Assembly (NCBI GenBank): GCA_041395165.1
Contig: JAWLBA010000001.1
Location: 124,001-188,000 of the forward strand
Direction: 5' to 3'
Source: JAIBCM01 sp041395165
GTDB taxonomy: Bacteria > Verrucomicrobiota > Verrucomicrobiia > JADLBR01 > JAIBCM01
DNA length: 64,000 nt
In this document: piece by piece, positions 35,729 to 44,845 of the stretch
Layout of the letters: every line of letters begins with the position of its first letter
Numbering within the stretch: position 1 is the first letter of the stretch
Made by a program: the position numbers and the translations under genes
The notes under the pieces: model-generated
Databases searched by the model: none
What the model was told of the DNA's origin: nothing
The model's input: only the letters and a program-made list of their open reading frames with translations

Positions 35729-36581
35729 GCCTTTTCTCACACTGCAATATAACAATCAGCAAGCGCGCATTGCTCCTGCTTGTGGCGGTATTTTATTTTC
35801 TTACACGGTGGAAAATCGGCCTGTTATTCATTTTCCGGAAAATGCTTGGTCGCTTTATCCCAAACAAATTTATTTTGGTAGCCCGATTCTTTTTCCCATC
35901 GCAGGCAAGGTGAGCCATAATGATCAGCTGCATACTTATCAGCATCAAAATAAATTGTTTGCCCTGCCGCAACACGGCTTTGCTCGTTATCTGCCTTGGA
36001 AATTGGTTCATCACACTTCGGATTCGGCAACACTTTTTCTTACTAGTAACTCGTTAACTCAACTTCTTTTTCCGTGGGATTTTGAGTTTCAACTGACTTA
36101 TACTTTGAGCGAGGCAGGATTAAAAACTGAAGCGCAGATTAAAAATTTATCTTCCGAGCCCATGCCGATTCATTTGGGTTTTCATCCTTATCTTCAATTA
36201 GACGCGCCGCAATCGGCTTATCTTCTGCGCGTGCCGGAGGCGGAAGCGCTTTATTTAGTGAGTGGGCCCGCTGCGGATCCGATCAAGCCCGAAGCTAAAG
36301 AAATTCTTTTGAACTCTTCTTTGGCGCAGACGCGTTTTTATGAGGGCATTACTCAGTTTCGTTTTGAACTGGTCAATCGTGATTCGGGTGCAACCACAGT
36401 CATTGAAGCTGATGGCAATACTTTGCCCTGTTGCGCGCTTTGGACAGCGAAATTGGATTCTCCTTATCTTTGTGTGGAACCTTGGAGTGCGCCGCCGAAT
36501 GCATTGAATTCGGGAAAAAAGATGACTTATTTGGAGGCACACCAAACCTGGTCGACTTATTATTTAGTCAAAAGAGGTTGA
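35715..36581 (+). CDS. Aldose 1-epimerase-like protein
   Basis: A 288-residue beta-sandwich protein of the galactose mutarotase superfamily. Near the start PACGGILFSYTVENRPVIHFPE and GSPILFPIAGKV resemble the family, PQHGFARYLPW holds the first catalytic-type His, LGFHPYL the second, and CVEPWSAPPNALN the catalytic Glu region. It is likely a sugar mutarotase or hexose-6-phosphate epimerase; substrate unknown. Its start lies inside the end of holA and its end overlaps the convergent DUF192 gene by 22 bp. Confidence 0.82.
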   Translation: MNSPEPFLTLQYNNQQARIAPACGGILFSYTVENRPVIHFPENAWSLYPKQIYFGSPILFPIAGKVSHNDQLHTYQHQNKLFALPQHGFARYLPWKLVHHTSDSATLFLTSNSLTQLLFPWDFEFQLTYTLSEAGLKTEAQIKNLSSEPMPIHLGFHPYLQLDAPQSAYLLRVPEAEALYLVSGPAADPIKPEAKEILLNSSLAQTRFYEGITQFRFELVNRDSGATTVIEADGNTLPCCALWTAKLDSPYLCVEPWSAPPNALNSGKKMTYLEAHQTWSTYYLVKRG

Positions 36582-37006
36582 AATTTTTTTGCATCTAAAA
36601 AATCACCAGCTTCGATTCCATTCCGTTCAAACCATCCTTGATTCACTTCCAGAGCAAACCAAATATCGCTGCTTAAACTTTGAATTGGCGTGGCATCCAA
36701 AGGCTGCATATCATGAATTTCGAGAATTTCGCCTTCGCGATTGATAAAAGCAATGGAAAGTGGCACATAGGTGTTTTGCATCCAAAACGAAGCGCGCCGC
36801 GCTTGAGGAAATGCAAAAAGCATGCCTTGATTTTCAGGCAGCGTTTTTCGATACATTAATCCTTTGGCCCATTCTTGTGGTGAATCGGCGAGCTCGATTT
36901 TTAACTCTTTTTGATCGATCTTTAAAATTTGTAGTGCTTCTTGATGAGACGAACAGCCTGTGATAGTCCAAAAAATAAAGATACTTACGAATAACCAGCG
37001 GCTCAT
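36560..37006 (-). CDS. DUF192 lipoprotein
   Basis: A 148-residue lipoprotein with signal MSRWLFVSIFIFWTITGC (lipobox ITGC). The mature part is a DUF192 domain: EWAKGLMYRKTLPENQGMLF, SFWMQNTYVPLSIAFI and the C-terminal ALEVNQGWFERNGIEAGD. The function of the domain is not established. It is convergent with the epimerase gene and divergent from parB. Confidence 0.85.
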   Translation of the reverse strand: MSRWLFVSIFIFWTITGCSSHQEALQILKIDQKELKIELADSPQEWAKGLMYRKTLPENQGMLFAFPQARRASFWMQNTYVPLSIAFINREGEILEIHDMQPLDATPIQSLSSDIWFALEVNQGWFERNGIEAGDFLDAKKFQPLLTK

Positions 37007-37008
37007 GA

Positions 37009-37036
37009 TTGACGTGATCTTAACAAAAGTTTAATC
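37009..37036 (+). promoter_or_regulatory. Putative parB promoter, leaderless
   Basis: TTGACG (37009-37014) and TTTAAT/TTAATC (37030-37036) with 15-16 bp between them. Only 7-8 nt remain before the parB ATG at 37044, leaving no room for a leader or Shine-Dalgarno. Confidence 0.5.
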
Positions 37037-37043
37037 TTCTGCA

Positions 37044-37949
37044 ATGTCAACTCAACCTGCTAAATCTTCTGGGCCGCTGGGGCGTGGCTTGGACGCGCTC
37101 TTGAATGCTAATTCCAATCCGGTTCGCGCGTTGCCTTCGCAAGACACGGTTCAAAAAATTTCTCATCATTTATTGCAACCTTGTCCTTTTCAACCGCGCA
37201 AAAATTTTTCTACAGAAAGTCTGGAAGAGCTGGCTGCTAGCATTCGCACCCAAGGCATTTTACAACCTTTATTGGTTCGTAGGAAGGGCGATCATTACGA
37301 AATTATTGCTGGGGAACGTCGCTGGCGCGCAGCGCAGTTGGCTCAACTGCAGGAAATTCCCGTGATTGTGCGCTCACCGAATGATGAAGAATTGTTGGAA
37401 ATTGCGCTTATCGAAAATTTGCAACGGCAAGATCTCAATGCCATTGAAGAAGCAGAAGGCAATGCTCAGTTGCAAGCCCAATATGATCTCACTCAAGACC
37501 AAATCGCGCAAAAAGTGGGGAAAGCGCGTGCGAGCGTGGCGAATGCATTGCGACTTTTGGAATTGGAATCAGGCGTTAAAAACTTTGTGGCACAAAATCT
37601 TTTGTCTCCAGGTCACGCTAAAGTTTTGTTGGGAGTAAAAGAAGCTTCTTTGCAACGACAAATTGCGGATCGTATCATCAAAGAAAATCTTTCGGTGCGG
37701 CAGGTGGAGATTTTGATTCAAGGGTTAGGAAAAACGAAACGTTCGCGAGCGCGTTCTGGTGGTTCTTTAGCTTTTTCGCAACCTGCTTACCTTCGCGATT
37801 TAGAAGCGCGACTTCGTCAACATCTCACGACGAACGTGCGTATTGTTCAACATCCCGACAAAAAAGGTAAAGGCCGGGTTGAGCTGGATTATTATAATGC
37901 AGATGATTTGACGCGCTTGTTGGAATTGATTGGTCTCAAAAATAGTTGA
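37044..37949 (+). CDS. parB: ParB/Spo0J chromosome partitioning protein
   Basis: ParB binds parS sites near the origin and, as a CTP-dependent clamp, organises segregation with ParA. The 301-residue protein has GPLGRGLDALL at the start, QPRKNFSTESLEELAASIRT, then the CTP-binding GERRWRAAQLAQL and IALIENLQRQDLNAIEEAE motifs, a helix-turn-helix (LTQDQIAQKVGKARASVANALRL is 22 long; key part QDQIAQKVGKAR), and a C-terminal dimer domain. No parA, gidA or dnaA is nearby and no clear parS is seen. mutL starts 10 bp downstream. Confidence 0.9.
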   Translation: MSTQPAKSSGPLGRGLDALLNANSNPVRALPSQDTVQKISHHLLQPCPFQPRKNFSTESLEELAASIRTQGILQPLLVRRKGDHYEIIAGERRWRAAQLAQLQEIPVIVRSPNDEELLEIALIENLQRQDLNAIEEAEGNAQLQAQYDLTQDQIAQKVGKARASVANALRLLELESGVKNFVAQNLLSPGHAKVLLGVKEASLQRQIADRIIKENLSVRQVEILIQGLGKTKRSRARSGGSLAFSQPAYLRDLEARLRQHLTTNVRIVQHPDKKGKGRVELDYYNADDLTRLLELIGLKNS

Positions 37950-37959
37950 AGCAAATTTC

Positions 37960-39774
37960 ATGCCTAATCGCATTCAGCTTCTCGATGAATTGGTGGCGAA
38001 TCAGATTGCTGCCGGCGAAGTGATTGAGCGTCCGGCATCGGTTTTAAAAGAGTTGATCGAAAATAGTATTGATGCGGGGGCAAAAAAGATTGATATCGAA
38101 GTGGAAGTGGGAGGGCGTCAACTGGTTCGTGTGACGGATGAGGGGCATGGGATGGATCGTCATGATGCGTTGCTTTGTCTGGAGCGGCATGCCACGAGTA
38201 AGGTGCGAACTACGCAAGATATTCAAGCAATTCATACTTTGGGTTTTCGTGGTGAGGCGATTCCGAGTATTGCTTCGATTTCAAGGTTTCGGTTGCGCAC
38301 AGCAGAACCCGGTGCGGCGAGCGGTACAGAGATTTTTATTGCTGGCGGAAAGATTGAGACGGTGAAGGAGATTGGCGTGCCTGCGGGGACGCAGATCGAG
38401 GTGAAAAACCTTTTTTTTAATGTGCCCGGGCGCCGAAAATTTTTGCGTTCCGTGGAAACGGAAGCGGGGCATTTGGAGCAGTTGTTTCGAACTTATGCTT
38501 TGGCGCATCCGGATGTGGGATGGACTTATCGAGTCGACAACAAAACGCTTTATCAATTGCCTGCGACTTCTTCGGGAGAGCGACGTTTGGAGGATGTGTT
38601 GGGGAGCGAATGGGTGAAGCAATTGGTGCCGGTGAAAGCGCAGGAGCATGGTTTGTGTTTGGAGGGCTGGATTGGGCGAGCGGGGGTGAGTCGTAGTGCG
38701 AAGACGGATGAGTATTGGTTTGTGAATGCGCGTCCTGTGGAAAGTCGCACATTGTATTATGCGATTCGCGAGGGTTATCAAAATGCTTTGATGAAAGGGC
38801 GACATCCTATTGCGGTTCTTTTTTTGAAGGTTCCTGCGGAAACGGTCGACGTGAATGTGCATCCTGCTAAACGTGAAATTCGGTTTCGCGAAGATTTTCA
38901 GATTCGCCAATTTTTAGTGGCTGCTATTCGAAACGCGCTTCAAACGCCTCAGTCTACGCCTTTGGCGGTTTCTTTGAACACTTCTTATGATCAGGTGTCA
39001 TCTCAAGTGGCATCGCCTGTCGCGGTTATCGCTGAACAGGTTGTTCATTCGTATGCACCGGCTGTTTCTTTAGCGCAAGTTGTGATTCCAGATGCTTTGC
39101 CATCGTCGCAAGCAACACCTTTGGATTTGCCTCTGCCTTTGTCTCGAGTGCAACCTCAGACGCAAAATAAGAATTACGAAAATTATGGGCCTTTGCGTTT
39201 GCGTTTACTGGGTATTGTAAATCGGCTTTATATTATTGCTGAATCGGAGCAGGGACTGGTTATTATTGATCAGCATGCGGCTCATGAGCGGGTTCTTTTT
39301 GAGCGGGTGTTGAAACAGAAAATTGCAGGTGCGGCGGTAAGTCAGCGGTTATTAGTTCCTATTTCATTAGAGCTTTCTCCGTCGCAAACTGCTTTTTTAA
39401 AATCGGTCCGAGATTCTTTTGAAAAAGCAGGGTTAGTAATTCAGGAGTTTGGTAAAAATAGTTTTATTATTGAAGCTGTGCCTCCTTTTTTTCCTCACGA
39501 AAAAATTGCTTCCTTAGTTCAGGATATTTTGGACGAATTGCAAACTCAAGGTAATGAAACGAAGACAAAACGTCATTTTAGCGAGGAAGTTATCACTCGC
39601 ACGGTTTGTCGAAAGGCTATTAAAGCTAATGATAAGATTCGCCATGAAGAAGTCGATCGGCTGATTGAGGATCTGCTGGCTTGCGATTTACCTTATACTT
39701 GTCCTCATGGTCGACCAACACTTATTCTTTTGAATCATAGCGAGTTAGAAAAGAAATTTGGGCGAATTAATTAA
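37960..39774 (+). CDS. mutL: DNA mismatch repair protein MutL
   Basis: MutL couples mismatch recognition by MutS to strand removal. The 604-residue protein has the GHKL ATPase motifs ELIENSIDAGA, DEGHGMDRHDA and GFRGEAIPSIASIS in the first 110 residues, a Pro/Gln/Val-rich linker at about 330-410, and a C-terminal dimer domain. That domain carries DQHAAHERVLFE, fitting the DQHA(x)2E(x)4E endonuclease motif, and CPHGRPTL, so it is the endonuclease-active type rather than the E. coli type. The ATG at 37960 fits the family start (MPNRIQLLDELVANQIAAGE). Confidence 0.95.
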   Translation: MPNRIQLLDELVANQIAAGEVIERPASVLKELIENSIDAGAKKIDIEVEVGGRQLVRVTDEGHGMDRHDALLCLERHATSKVRTTQDIQAIHTLGFRGEAIPSIASISRFRLRTAEPGAASGTEIFIAGGKIETVKEIGVPAGTQIEVKNLFFNVPGRRKFLRSVETEAGHLEQLFRTYALAHPDVGWTYRVDNKTLYQLPATSSGERRLEDVLGSEWVKQLVPVKAQEHGLCLEGWIGRAGVSRSAKTDEYWFVNARPVESRTLYYAIREGYQNALMKGRHPIAVLFLKVPAETVDVNVHPAKREIRFREDFQIRQFLVAAIRNALQTPQSTPLAVSLNTSYDQVSSQVASPVAVIAEQVVHSYAPAVSLAQVVIPDALPSSQATPLDLPLPLSRVQPQTQNKNYENYGPLRLRLLGIVNRLYIIAESEQGLVIIDQHAAHERVLFERVLKQKIAGAAVSQRLLVPISLELSPSQTAFLKSVRDSFEKAGLVIQEFGKNSFIIEAVPPFFPHEKIASLVQDILDELQTQGNETKTKRHFSEEVITRTVCRKAIKANDKIRHEEVDRLIEDLLACDLPYTCPHGRPTLILLNHSELEKKFGRIN

Positions 39775-39851
39775 TTTGACTTGCAAATTTTTTTTTATTC
39801 TCTAACGTAAATTATCTTCAAAAATTAATTCAGGAGAAAAGGAAATTATTT

Positions 39852-40994
39852 ATGAAAAAAATCACACAATTTCTTTGTGTTGCAAGCTTGGTAGGTTTTG
39901 CATACTTAGGACAATCACAAATCTCAATTACAGGCAGTTTGCCTCAGAATTATAACCAGGATTTTGATAGCTTGGGAACGAACAATGTTACTTGGACAGA
40001 TAATTCAACTATTCCAGGTTGGTTTTATGTTCGCACAACGAATACCGTGGATGCAGGACCTGTAGCACAACTTGCCGCAGCCGATGGAACAGTTGATCTT
40101 TTCACAGCGGCTGCCCCCCTCAATTTGGGAACTATCGCTGACACTGATAGAGCCTTGGGTGCTCGTCCTGGACTCGGTATATTTGGTTTTCCTCCACTCA
40201 GTGAGTTTTTTTACGGCGTCCAATTTGTTAATAACTCTCTAAGTACAATCACCAATGTTAGCATTGCTTATAATGGTGAACAATGGAGAGATAACAATAA
40301 TATGACTCCTGGAACGCTCGACTTTTTTTATCGCGTAGGTGGTACTGATTTTATCGGAGACACTAATAATGTTGGTTGGACAGCGTTTCCTGCTCTTAAT
40401 TTTAGCAGTCCTAATAATGCGGCAATGAACATGCCTATTGACGGAAATGCCCCTGGTAATCGTACAGCGCTTAATGGTAATATTTCGGTTAACTTAGCTC
40501 CAGGTGAGGCATTTTGGATTCGTTGGTCTGATCTTGCTGATACGGGAAATGGTGATCACTTAGGAGTTGACGATGTTAATATTACCTTTGATGGGATCAA
40601 TCCACCGCCAGTATTGGGGGGTGTAAAGATTGAGTTGAAAAAGCCGAAGGTGGGTAAGACACTGAAGTTTAAAGGTAGCAAAGGCTTTAAATTGAAAGCA
40701 TTTGTTTTCTCTGAAAGTAATACAGTGACTAAAGCTTCCTATGCGGCATTTGGTGGAACCAACAGTCCGACCAATTTGGCCTTTATTGATGCGGGTAAAT
40801 TTAAGGTTTTGACTAAAGGCAAATTATTCAAGAAAAAAGGAGTCAAAGCTATAGTGCAGAGCACGAAAACGACCAAGCCAGGTGTGGGGGTAACTGAAGG
40901 GCCTGTGACATTGTTAGTGAGAATCTTTGGTGGTAGTAATGATGCAAGCCAAGTGACTTTCACTAATACATTTAGTGATGTTAAGATAAAATAG
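39852..40994 (+). CDS. Secreted protein of a tandem family, copy 1
   Basis: A 380-residue exported protein; the signal peptide is the first 21 residues (MKKITQFLCVASLVGFAYLG and Q). The main domain (about 22-255) is a predicted beta-sandwich with NQDFDSLGTNNVTW, IPGWFYV, DRALGARPG, NGEQWRDNNN, FYRVGGTDFIGD, APGEAFWIRWSDL and LGVDDVNITFD. A C-terminal domain (about 255-380) is very rich in Lys (VKIELKKPKVGKTLKFKG...) and has no match I recognise. Similar first domains occur in secreted proteins of PVC bacteria. AGGAG precedes the ATG; TTGACT at 39776 may be the -35. A strong terminator follows. Function unknown; surface or matrix role is a guess. Confidence 0.75.
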   Translation: MKKITQFLCVASLVGFAYLGQSQISITGSLPQNYNQDFDSLGTNNVTWTDNSTIPGWFYVRTTNTVDAGPVAQLAAADGTVDLFTAAAPLNLGTIADTDRALGARPGLGIFGFPPLSEFFYGVQFVNNSLSTITNVSIAYNGEQWRDNNNMTPGTLDFFYRVGGTDFIGDTNNVGWTAFPALNFSSPNNAAMNMPIDGNAPGNRTALNGNISVNLAPGEAFWIRWSDLADTGNGDHLGVDDVNITFDGINPPPVLGGVKIELKKPKVGKTLKFKGSKGFKLKAFVFSESNTVTKASYAAFGGTNSPTNLAFIDAGKFKVLTKGKLFKKKGVKAIVQSTKTTKPGVGVTEGPVTLLVRIFGGSNDASQVTFTNTFSDVKIK

Positions 40995-41014
40995 ATAGTA
41001 TTTTTAGCTTATTG

Positions 41015-41050
41015 AAAGGCCGATCCAATGCTTTGGGATCGGCCTTTTTA
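41015..41050 (+). terminator. Rho-independent terminator after copy 1
   Basis: GGCCGATCC (41018-41026) and GGATCGGCC (41036-41044) are perfect 9-bp arms, flanked by AAA/TTT and followed by TTTTTA. Confidence 0.9.
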
Positions 41051-41124
41051 TTTATTTTAAACTTTTTTGTATTGTGTAATTTTTAATTTCTGTTATCAAA
41101 GGCTCCTTAATAAAGGAAATTACT
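41045..41124 (+). repeat. Duplicated 80-bp leader, copy 1
   Basis: This stretch is about 94% identical (five differences counted by eye) to 42281-42360. Both contain TTGTAT, 18 bp, TGTTAT as a possible promoter and AAAGGAAATTACT just before the ATG. It shows that the gene duplication included the control region. Confidence 0.75.
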
Positions 41125-42245
41125 ATGAAAAAAATAACACAAATTCTTTCTACTGCAGTTTTTTTGAGTTTTATTCACTTGGGACATGCACAAATCTCAA
41201 TTAGTGGTGACTTGCCGCAAACTTATACTCAAAATTTTGACAATTTTGGTACTAACAGTGTGAATTGGACCAATAATAGCACCCTAACAGGCTGGTTTTA
41301 TCAAATTACTACTAATGGTGGAGGTAATATTGAAGCTTTTCAATTATTTGCTACGGATGGGTCAGTGACTCCGACGGCATTTACTTATAATTTTGGTTCT
41401 GCTAACTCGTCAGATCGTGCCATGGGTAGTATTTCTGGATTATTTGCCGGTGTTGTGGTTTTAGAGCATTTTTACGGTGCTCAATTCATCAATAATAGCA
41501 GTGAAACGGTGAATCAAGTGAGTAATTTTCATACGTTTGAGAAACAGTGGGAGGATAACACGCTATTTCCTCATACGCTTTCGAATTTTTATATCGCGTA
41601 GGGGGAACCGATTTTATAGCTGATGTTAGTAATGTGGGTTGGACTTCTCAAGATGCATTGGATTTTACTACATTACAGAACTTTGGCTCGGGCGCGCTGG
41701 ATGGTAATAATCCGGCTAATCGTGTTTTGCTAACTTCTTCGATTGGTGGATTAAATATACCTCCGGGGGAAAGCTTTTGGATTCGATGGGCTGATTTGAT
41801 GATTTATCGACTACAAACCAAGGTGTTGGAATTGATGATGTGTCGGTGACTTTCAATAAACCTGCTTTGGGTGGGGTAACGATTGAGCTCAAAAAACCTA
41901 AAGTAGGTAAGAAATTGAAGTTCAAAGGGCAAAAAGGTTTTAAAGTTAAGGGCTTTATTTTCTCTGAAAGTAATACGGTTGCAAAAGCATCGTATGCGGT
42001 ATTTGGCGGGACGAACAGCCCGACTAACTTGACCTTTATTGATGCGGGTAAGTTTAAGGTGGCTAAGGGTAAGCTAGCTAAGAAAAAGAATGTAAAAAAT
42101 ATTTTCCAAAGCACTAAGACAACAAAAGCTGGTGTTGGTATTGCTTCGGGATCTAGCCCTGTGACGTTGCTTGTCAAAATAACAGGTGCACACATAATAA
42201 CAGTTATTTTTACCAACGTATTTACTCGATGTTAAGGTAAAATAA
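41125..42245 (+). pseudogene. Secreted protein of a tandem family, copy 2, frame broken
   Basis: This copy aligns with copies 1 and 3 throughout: signal peptide, TQNFDNFGTNSVNW, SDRAMGSISG, then YRVGGTDFIAD, IPPGESFWIRWADL, and the Lys-rich domain IELKKPKVGKKLKFKG. It is interrupted three times: at the T run 41586-41590 (one T too few), at 41798 (one G too few) and at 42227 (one C too many, just before the final codons). With these restored the protein would be about 373 residues and end FTDVKVK like the others. Its leader and terminator are intact, so loss of function, if real, is recent. Confidence 0.75.
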
Positions 42246-42254
42246 TAAATTTTT

Positions 42255-42286
42255 AAAGCCGATCATTTAAATGATCGGCTTTTTTA
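42255..42286 (+). terminator. Rho-independent terminator after copy 2
   Basis: AAAGCCGATCATTT (42255-42268) and AAATGATCGGCTTT (42269-42282) are perfect 14-bp arms, followed by TTTATTTATT. Confidence 0.9.
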
Positions 42287-42360
42287 TTTATTTTAAACTT
42301 TTTTGTATTGTATGACTTTTAATTTCTGTTATTAAAGGCTGCTTAATAAAGGAAATTACT
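42281..42360 (+). repeat. Duplicated 80-bp leader, copy 2
   Basis: Partner of 41045-41124; see there. It directly precedes copy 3 and carries the same TTGTAT/TGTTAT pair and ribosome binding region. Confidence 0.75.
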
Positions 42361-43482
42361 ATGAAAAAAATAACACAATCTCTTTCTATTATAGCTTTTT
42401 TGAGTTTTATTCATTGGGGACATTCGCAAATTTCAATTAGTGGTGATTTGCCTCAGACTTATACTCAAAATTTTGACGATCTAGGAACAACCAATGTGAA
42501 TTGGGCTAATAATTTAACTCTACCCGGTTGGTTTTACAATCTTGGGGTTAATGGAACGAATGATTTTCCTACTGTAGGACTAGTCACTAATGATGGGGGA
42601 AGTGCAATTGCTGGCTTTTTTAATCTTGGTAGCAATAACTCACCAGATAGAGCTTTAGGGAGTAGCGCTGGGCTTATCTTTATTTTCTTAATAGAAGACT
42701 ACTATGGGGCTATCTTTAAAAATGACTCTAGTAATACTATTACAAAGGTTGATCTCTCTTACAAAGGTGAGCAATGGAGAGATAGTACAAATCTGATCCA
42801 ATCTTTGCAATTCTTTTATCGCGTGGGAGGGGGAACTAATTTCATAGCAGATCCTGTCCATACAGGTTGGACTCCAGCTCCTAAATTCAATTTTGTTTCT
42901 CCTAAAAATGCTGGAATCGGTCAGCTTGATGGAAGCGATCCAGCTAATCAAAAAATCATACAAAATTCTATTGAAGGGTTAAACATTCCCCCAGGAGAAA
43001 GTTTTGCAATTCGCTGGTTTGATGTTGATGACGCTGGTTTTAATGTTGAAGATCATATTTTAGGGATAGACGATGTTGCTATTACTTTCAGCGCACCGTT
43101 GCCAGGAGTCGCAGTGGATCTCAAGAAGCCCAAGAAAGATAAAAAACTTAAATTTAAAGGCGCTAAGGGCTTTAATCTTAAAGGGTTTGTTTCGTCAGAT
43201 GTCAATCCTGTGACTAAAGTTTCTTACAAGGCTTTTGGAGGTACCAATGAACCGACTAATTTAGTTTTTACAACGGCCGGAAAATTTAAAGCTGCTAAAG
43301 GTAAGTTAGCGAAGAAAGGGGTCGATTTTATCTTCCAAAGTACCAAAACCACCCGAGCAGGTGTTGGTATTTCTGCTGGAGCCTCTCCTGTGACATTAAT
43401 TATCAAAGTGGAAGGAACAGTAAGCAATACTCCTGGCTTTGCTTTTTTCACCAATATTTTTAATGAAGTGACAGCAAAATAG
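42361..43482 (+). CDS. Secreted protein of a tandem family, copy 3
   Basis: A 373-residue exported protein, closest to copy 2, with the same signal peptide start MKKITQSLSIIAFLSFIHWG. The beta-rich domain keeps TQNFDDLGTTNVNW, LPGWFY, SPDRALGSSAG, KGEQWRDSTN, FYRVGGGTNFIAD, IPPGESFAIRWFDVDD and LGIDDVAITF. The C-terminal Lys-rich domain (VDLKKPKKDKKLKFKGAKGF) ends FFTNIFNEVTAK. The reading frame is intact. It has its own leader and terminator, so each copy is a separate transcription unit. Confidence 0.75.
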   Translation: MKKITQSLSIIAFLSFIHWGHSQISISGDLPQTYTQNFDDLGTTNVNWANNLTLPGWFYNLGVNGTNDFPTVGLVTNDGGSAIAGFFNLGSNNSPDRALGSSAGLIFIFLIEDYYGAIFKNDSSNTITKVDLSYKGEQWRDSTNLIQSLQFFYRVGGGTNFIADPVHTGWTPAPKFNFVSPKNAGIGQLDGSDPANQKIIQNSIEGLNIPPGESFAIRWFDVDDAGFNVEDHILGIDDVAITFSAPLPGVAVDLKKPKKDKKLKFKGAKGFNLKGFVSSDVNPVTKVSYKAFGGTNEPTNLVFTTAGKFKAAKGKLAKKGVDFIFQSTKTTRAGVGISAGASPVTLIIKVEGTVSNTPGFAFFTNIFNEVTAK

Positions 43483-43501
43483 TTGGCCCTTTGAGCTATT
43501 T

Positions 43502-43541
43502 AAAAATCCGATCAGTTTAGCTCGATCGGATTTTTATTTTT
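43502..43541 (+). terminator. Rho-independent terminator after copy 3
   Basis: AAAAATCCGATC (43502-43513) and GATCGGATTTTT (43524-43535) are perfect arms around a 10-nt loop, followed by ATTTTTTTTT. Confidence 0.9.
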
Positions 43542-43611
43542 TTTTCACTAAACAATAAAAACCATTTGCGCTTCAAGCTAAAATTAGGCATATAAATAAC
43601 GTTATATAACT

Positions 43612-43684
43612 GACCCTATCGTCTAGAGGCCTAGGACACCGCCCTTTCACGGCAGTAACACGGGTTCGAATCCCGTTAGGGTCG
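43612..43684 (+). tRNA. tRNA-Glu (TTC)
   Basis: A 73-nt cloverleaf: acceptor GACCCTA/TAGGGTC with discriminator G, anticodon TTC in CTTTCAC, and T arm ACGGG/CCCGT with TTCGAAT. CCA is not encoded. The anticodon stem CCGCC/GGCAG has one C-A mismatch where E. coli has C-G, possibly an error. It lies 16 bp before the TPR gene. Confidence 0.95.
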
Positions 43685-43700
43685 TTTTTCGAGTTTTTCC

Positions 43701-44033
43701 ATGTCTACTTCTGATGAACTCTTCGAAGCTGCCAACGGTGAACTGGCTATCGGCGAACTGGAAAAAGCGGTGGAGCTTTATCAACAATGTGTCGATCAAG
43801 ATCCGAAATTTGTGGACGGCTGGCACGCTCTTGGCATGGCGCTAATGAAGTTGGGTCGTTACGAAGCGGCTATTCAAGCGGGAAAGGAAGCCACGAAACT
43901 TAATCCCAATGATCAAATTCTTTGGACTAGTCTTTCTTTAGCCTATGTTCGCAACAACCAAATCGCCGAAGCGGAAGCGGCTGGTGCTAAAGCCAAAATC
44001 CTTTCTTGGGGTGGTAAAATGAAGACGGATTAG
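43701..44033 (+). CDS. Small TPR-repeat protein
   Basis: A 110-residue protein made of about three tetratricopeptide repeats: ELEKAVELYQQCVDQDPKFV, GWHALGMALMKLGRYEAAIQ and WTSLSLAYVRNNQIAEAEAA show the usual W/L/G/Y/A/F and P spacing. TPR proteins bind partner proteins; the partner is unknown. It has no signal peptide. It starts 16 bp after tRNA-Glu, and the fourth secreted paralogue begins 19 bp after it. Confidence 0.8.
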   Translation: MSTSDELFEAANGELAIGELEKAVELYQQCVDQDPKFVDGWHALGMALMKLGRYEAAIQAGKEATKLNPNDQILWTSLSLAYVRNNQIAEAEAAGAKAKILSWGGKMKTD

Positions 44034-44052
44034 AAACCCGGCACGATCTATC

Positions 44053-44802
44053 ATGAGAAATTGCTTCCAATTACTATTTTTCCTCACGCTATTAGGATTT
44101 TATGAGAAGAGTTATACTCAAGTTTTGATTACTAACTTGGCAGAGCATTATACCCAAAATTTTGATAGTCTTGGCACTCGCGATACTAATCCCTGGATCA
44201 ATAACAAAACTTTGCCTGGTTGGTATTATGTCATGGCCGAGAATCGTGAAAAAACTAAAACACCTCGTTTTATCGCGGCCTCCGATGGTTCGTTAGCAAC
44301 ACCTTTCCCTTACCATTTTGGCAAGCTTGATTCTTCGGATCGTGCTTTAGGGAGCATCGCAGGCAAGCTCCTAGGAGATAAAATAGAAAATTTTTTTGGC
44401 GTTTATTTTATCAATCGCACTTCCAAAACCATTACTTCAATTACCATTTCTTATACGGGTGAACAATGGCGCGATAACGACACACACAAAACTTTTCTTC
44501 AATGTTATTATCGGGTTGGTGGTGAAGACTTTACGGCCGACACTGAAAATGCGGGATGGTCTTATGGCTATGACTACCTAGGTTTTACTGGGCCACAATC
44601 TGTTAAAGCCGGTCCAATCAATGGTAACGATCCTGCTAATCAAGTGAGCGTTTACTATCAAATCCAAAACCTTAAAATTCTGCCAGGTGAAAGCTTTTGG
44701 ATTCGTTGGTTCGATCGTGATGATGAGGAAATCAACGATCATGGTTTGGCCATTGATGATTTAACGGTTTTATTTGATGCAACAGCGGCATCTCGCTATT
44801 AA
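44053..44802 (+). CDS. Secreted protein of the tandem family, copy 4, short form
   Basis: A 249-residue exported protein with the family's beta-rich domain only: TQNFDSLGTRDTNPW, LPGWYYV, SSDRALGSIAG, TGEQWRDND, YYRVGGEDFTAD, PGESFWIRWFDRDDE and LAIDDLTVLFD. The Lys-rich C-terminal domain of copies 1-3 is absent and the frame ends cleanly after the sandwich, so the C-terminal part is a separable module. The signal peptide is less typical (MRNCFQLLFFLTLLGF). It is separated from the other three by tRNA-Glu and the TPR gene. Confidence 0.75.
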   Translation: MRNCFQLLFFLTLLGFYEKSYTQVLITNLAEHYTQNFDSLGTRDTNPWINNKTLPGWYYVMAENREKTKTPRFIAASDGSLATPFPYHFGKLDSSDRALGSIAGKLLGDKIENFFGVYFINRTSKTITSITISYTGEQWRDNDTHKTFLQCYYRVGGEDFTADTENAGWSYGYDYLGFTGPQSVKAGPINGNDPANQVSVYYQIQNLKILPGESFWIRWFDRDDEEINDHGLAIDDLTVLFDATAASRY

Positions 44803-44817
44803 GTTTTTGTATTTCAC

Positions 44818-44845
44818 TTGACACTTTTGCGCTGAGAGATAATTT
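44818..44845 (+). promoter_or_regulatory. Sigma-70-type promoter for the acidic three-gene cluster, leaderless
   Basis: TTGACA (44818-44823), 16 bp, TAATTT (44840-44845). Eight nt follow before the ATG at 44854, so the transcript would start about at the codon. It is the best promoter match in the window. Confidence 0.6.

Noticed and set aside
38281..38910. Minus-strand reading frame of 209 codons opposite mutL
   Set aside because: mutL motifs are unambiguous on the plus strand; the reverse frame is low-complexity Arg/His/Gln/Leu.
39852..44802. CRISPR or direct-repeat array reading of the region
   Set aside because: The repetition is at gene scale (paralogous genes and leaders); no short regularly spaced repeats are present anywhere in the window.
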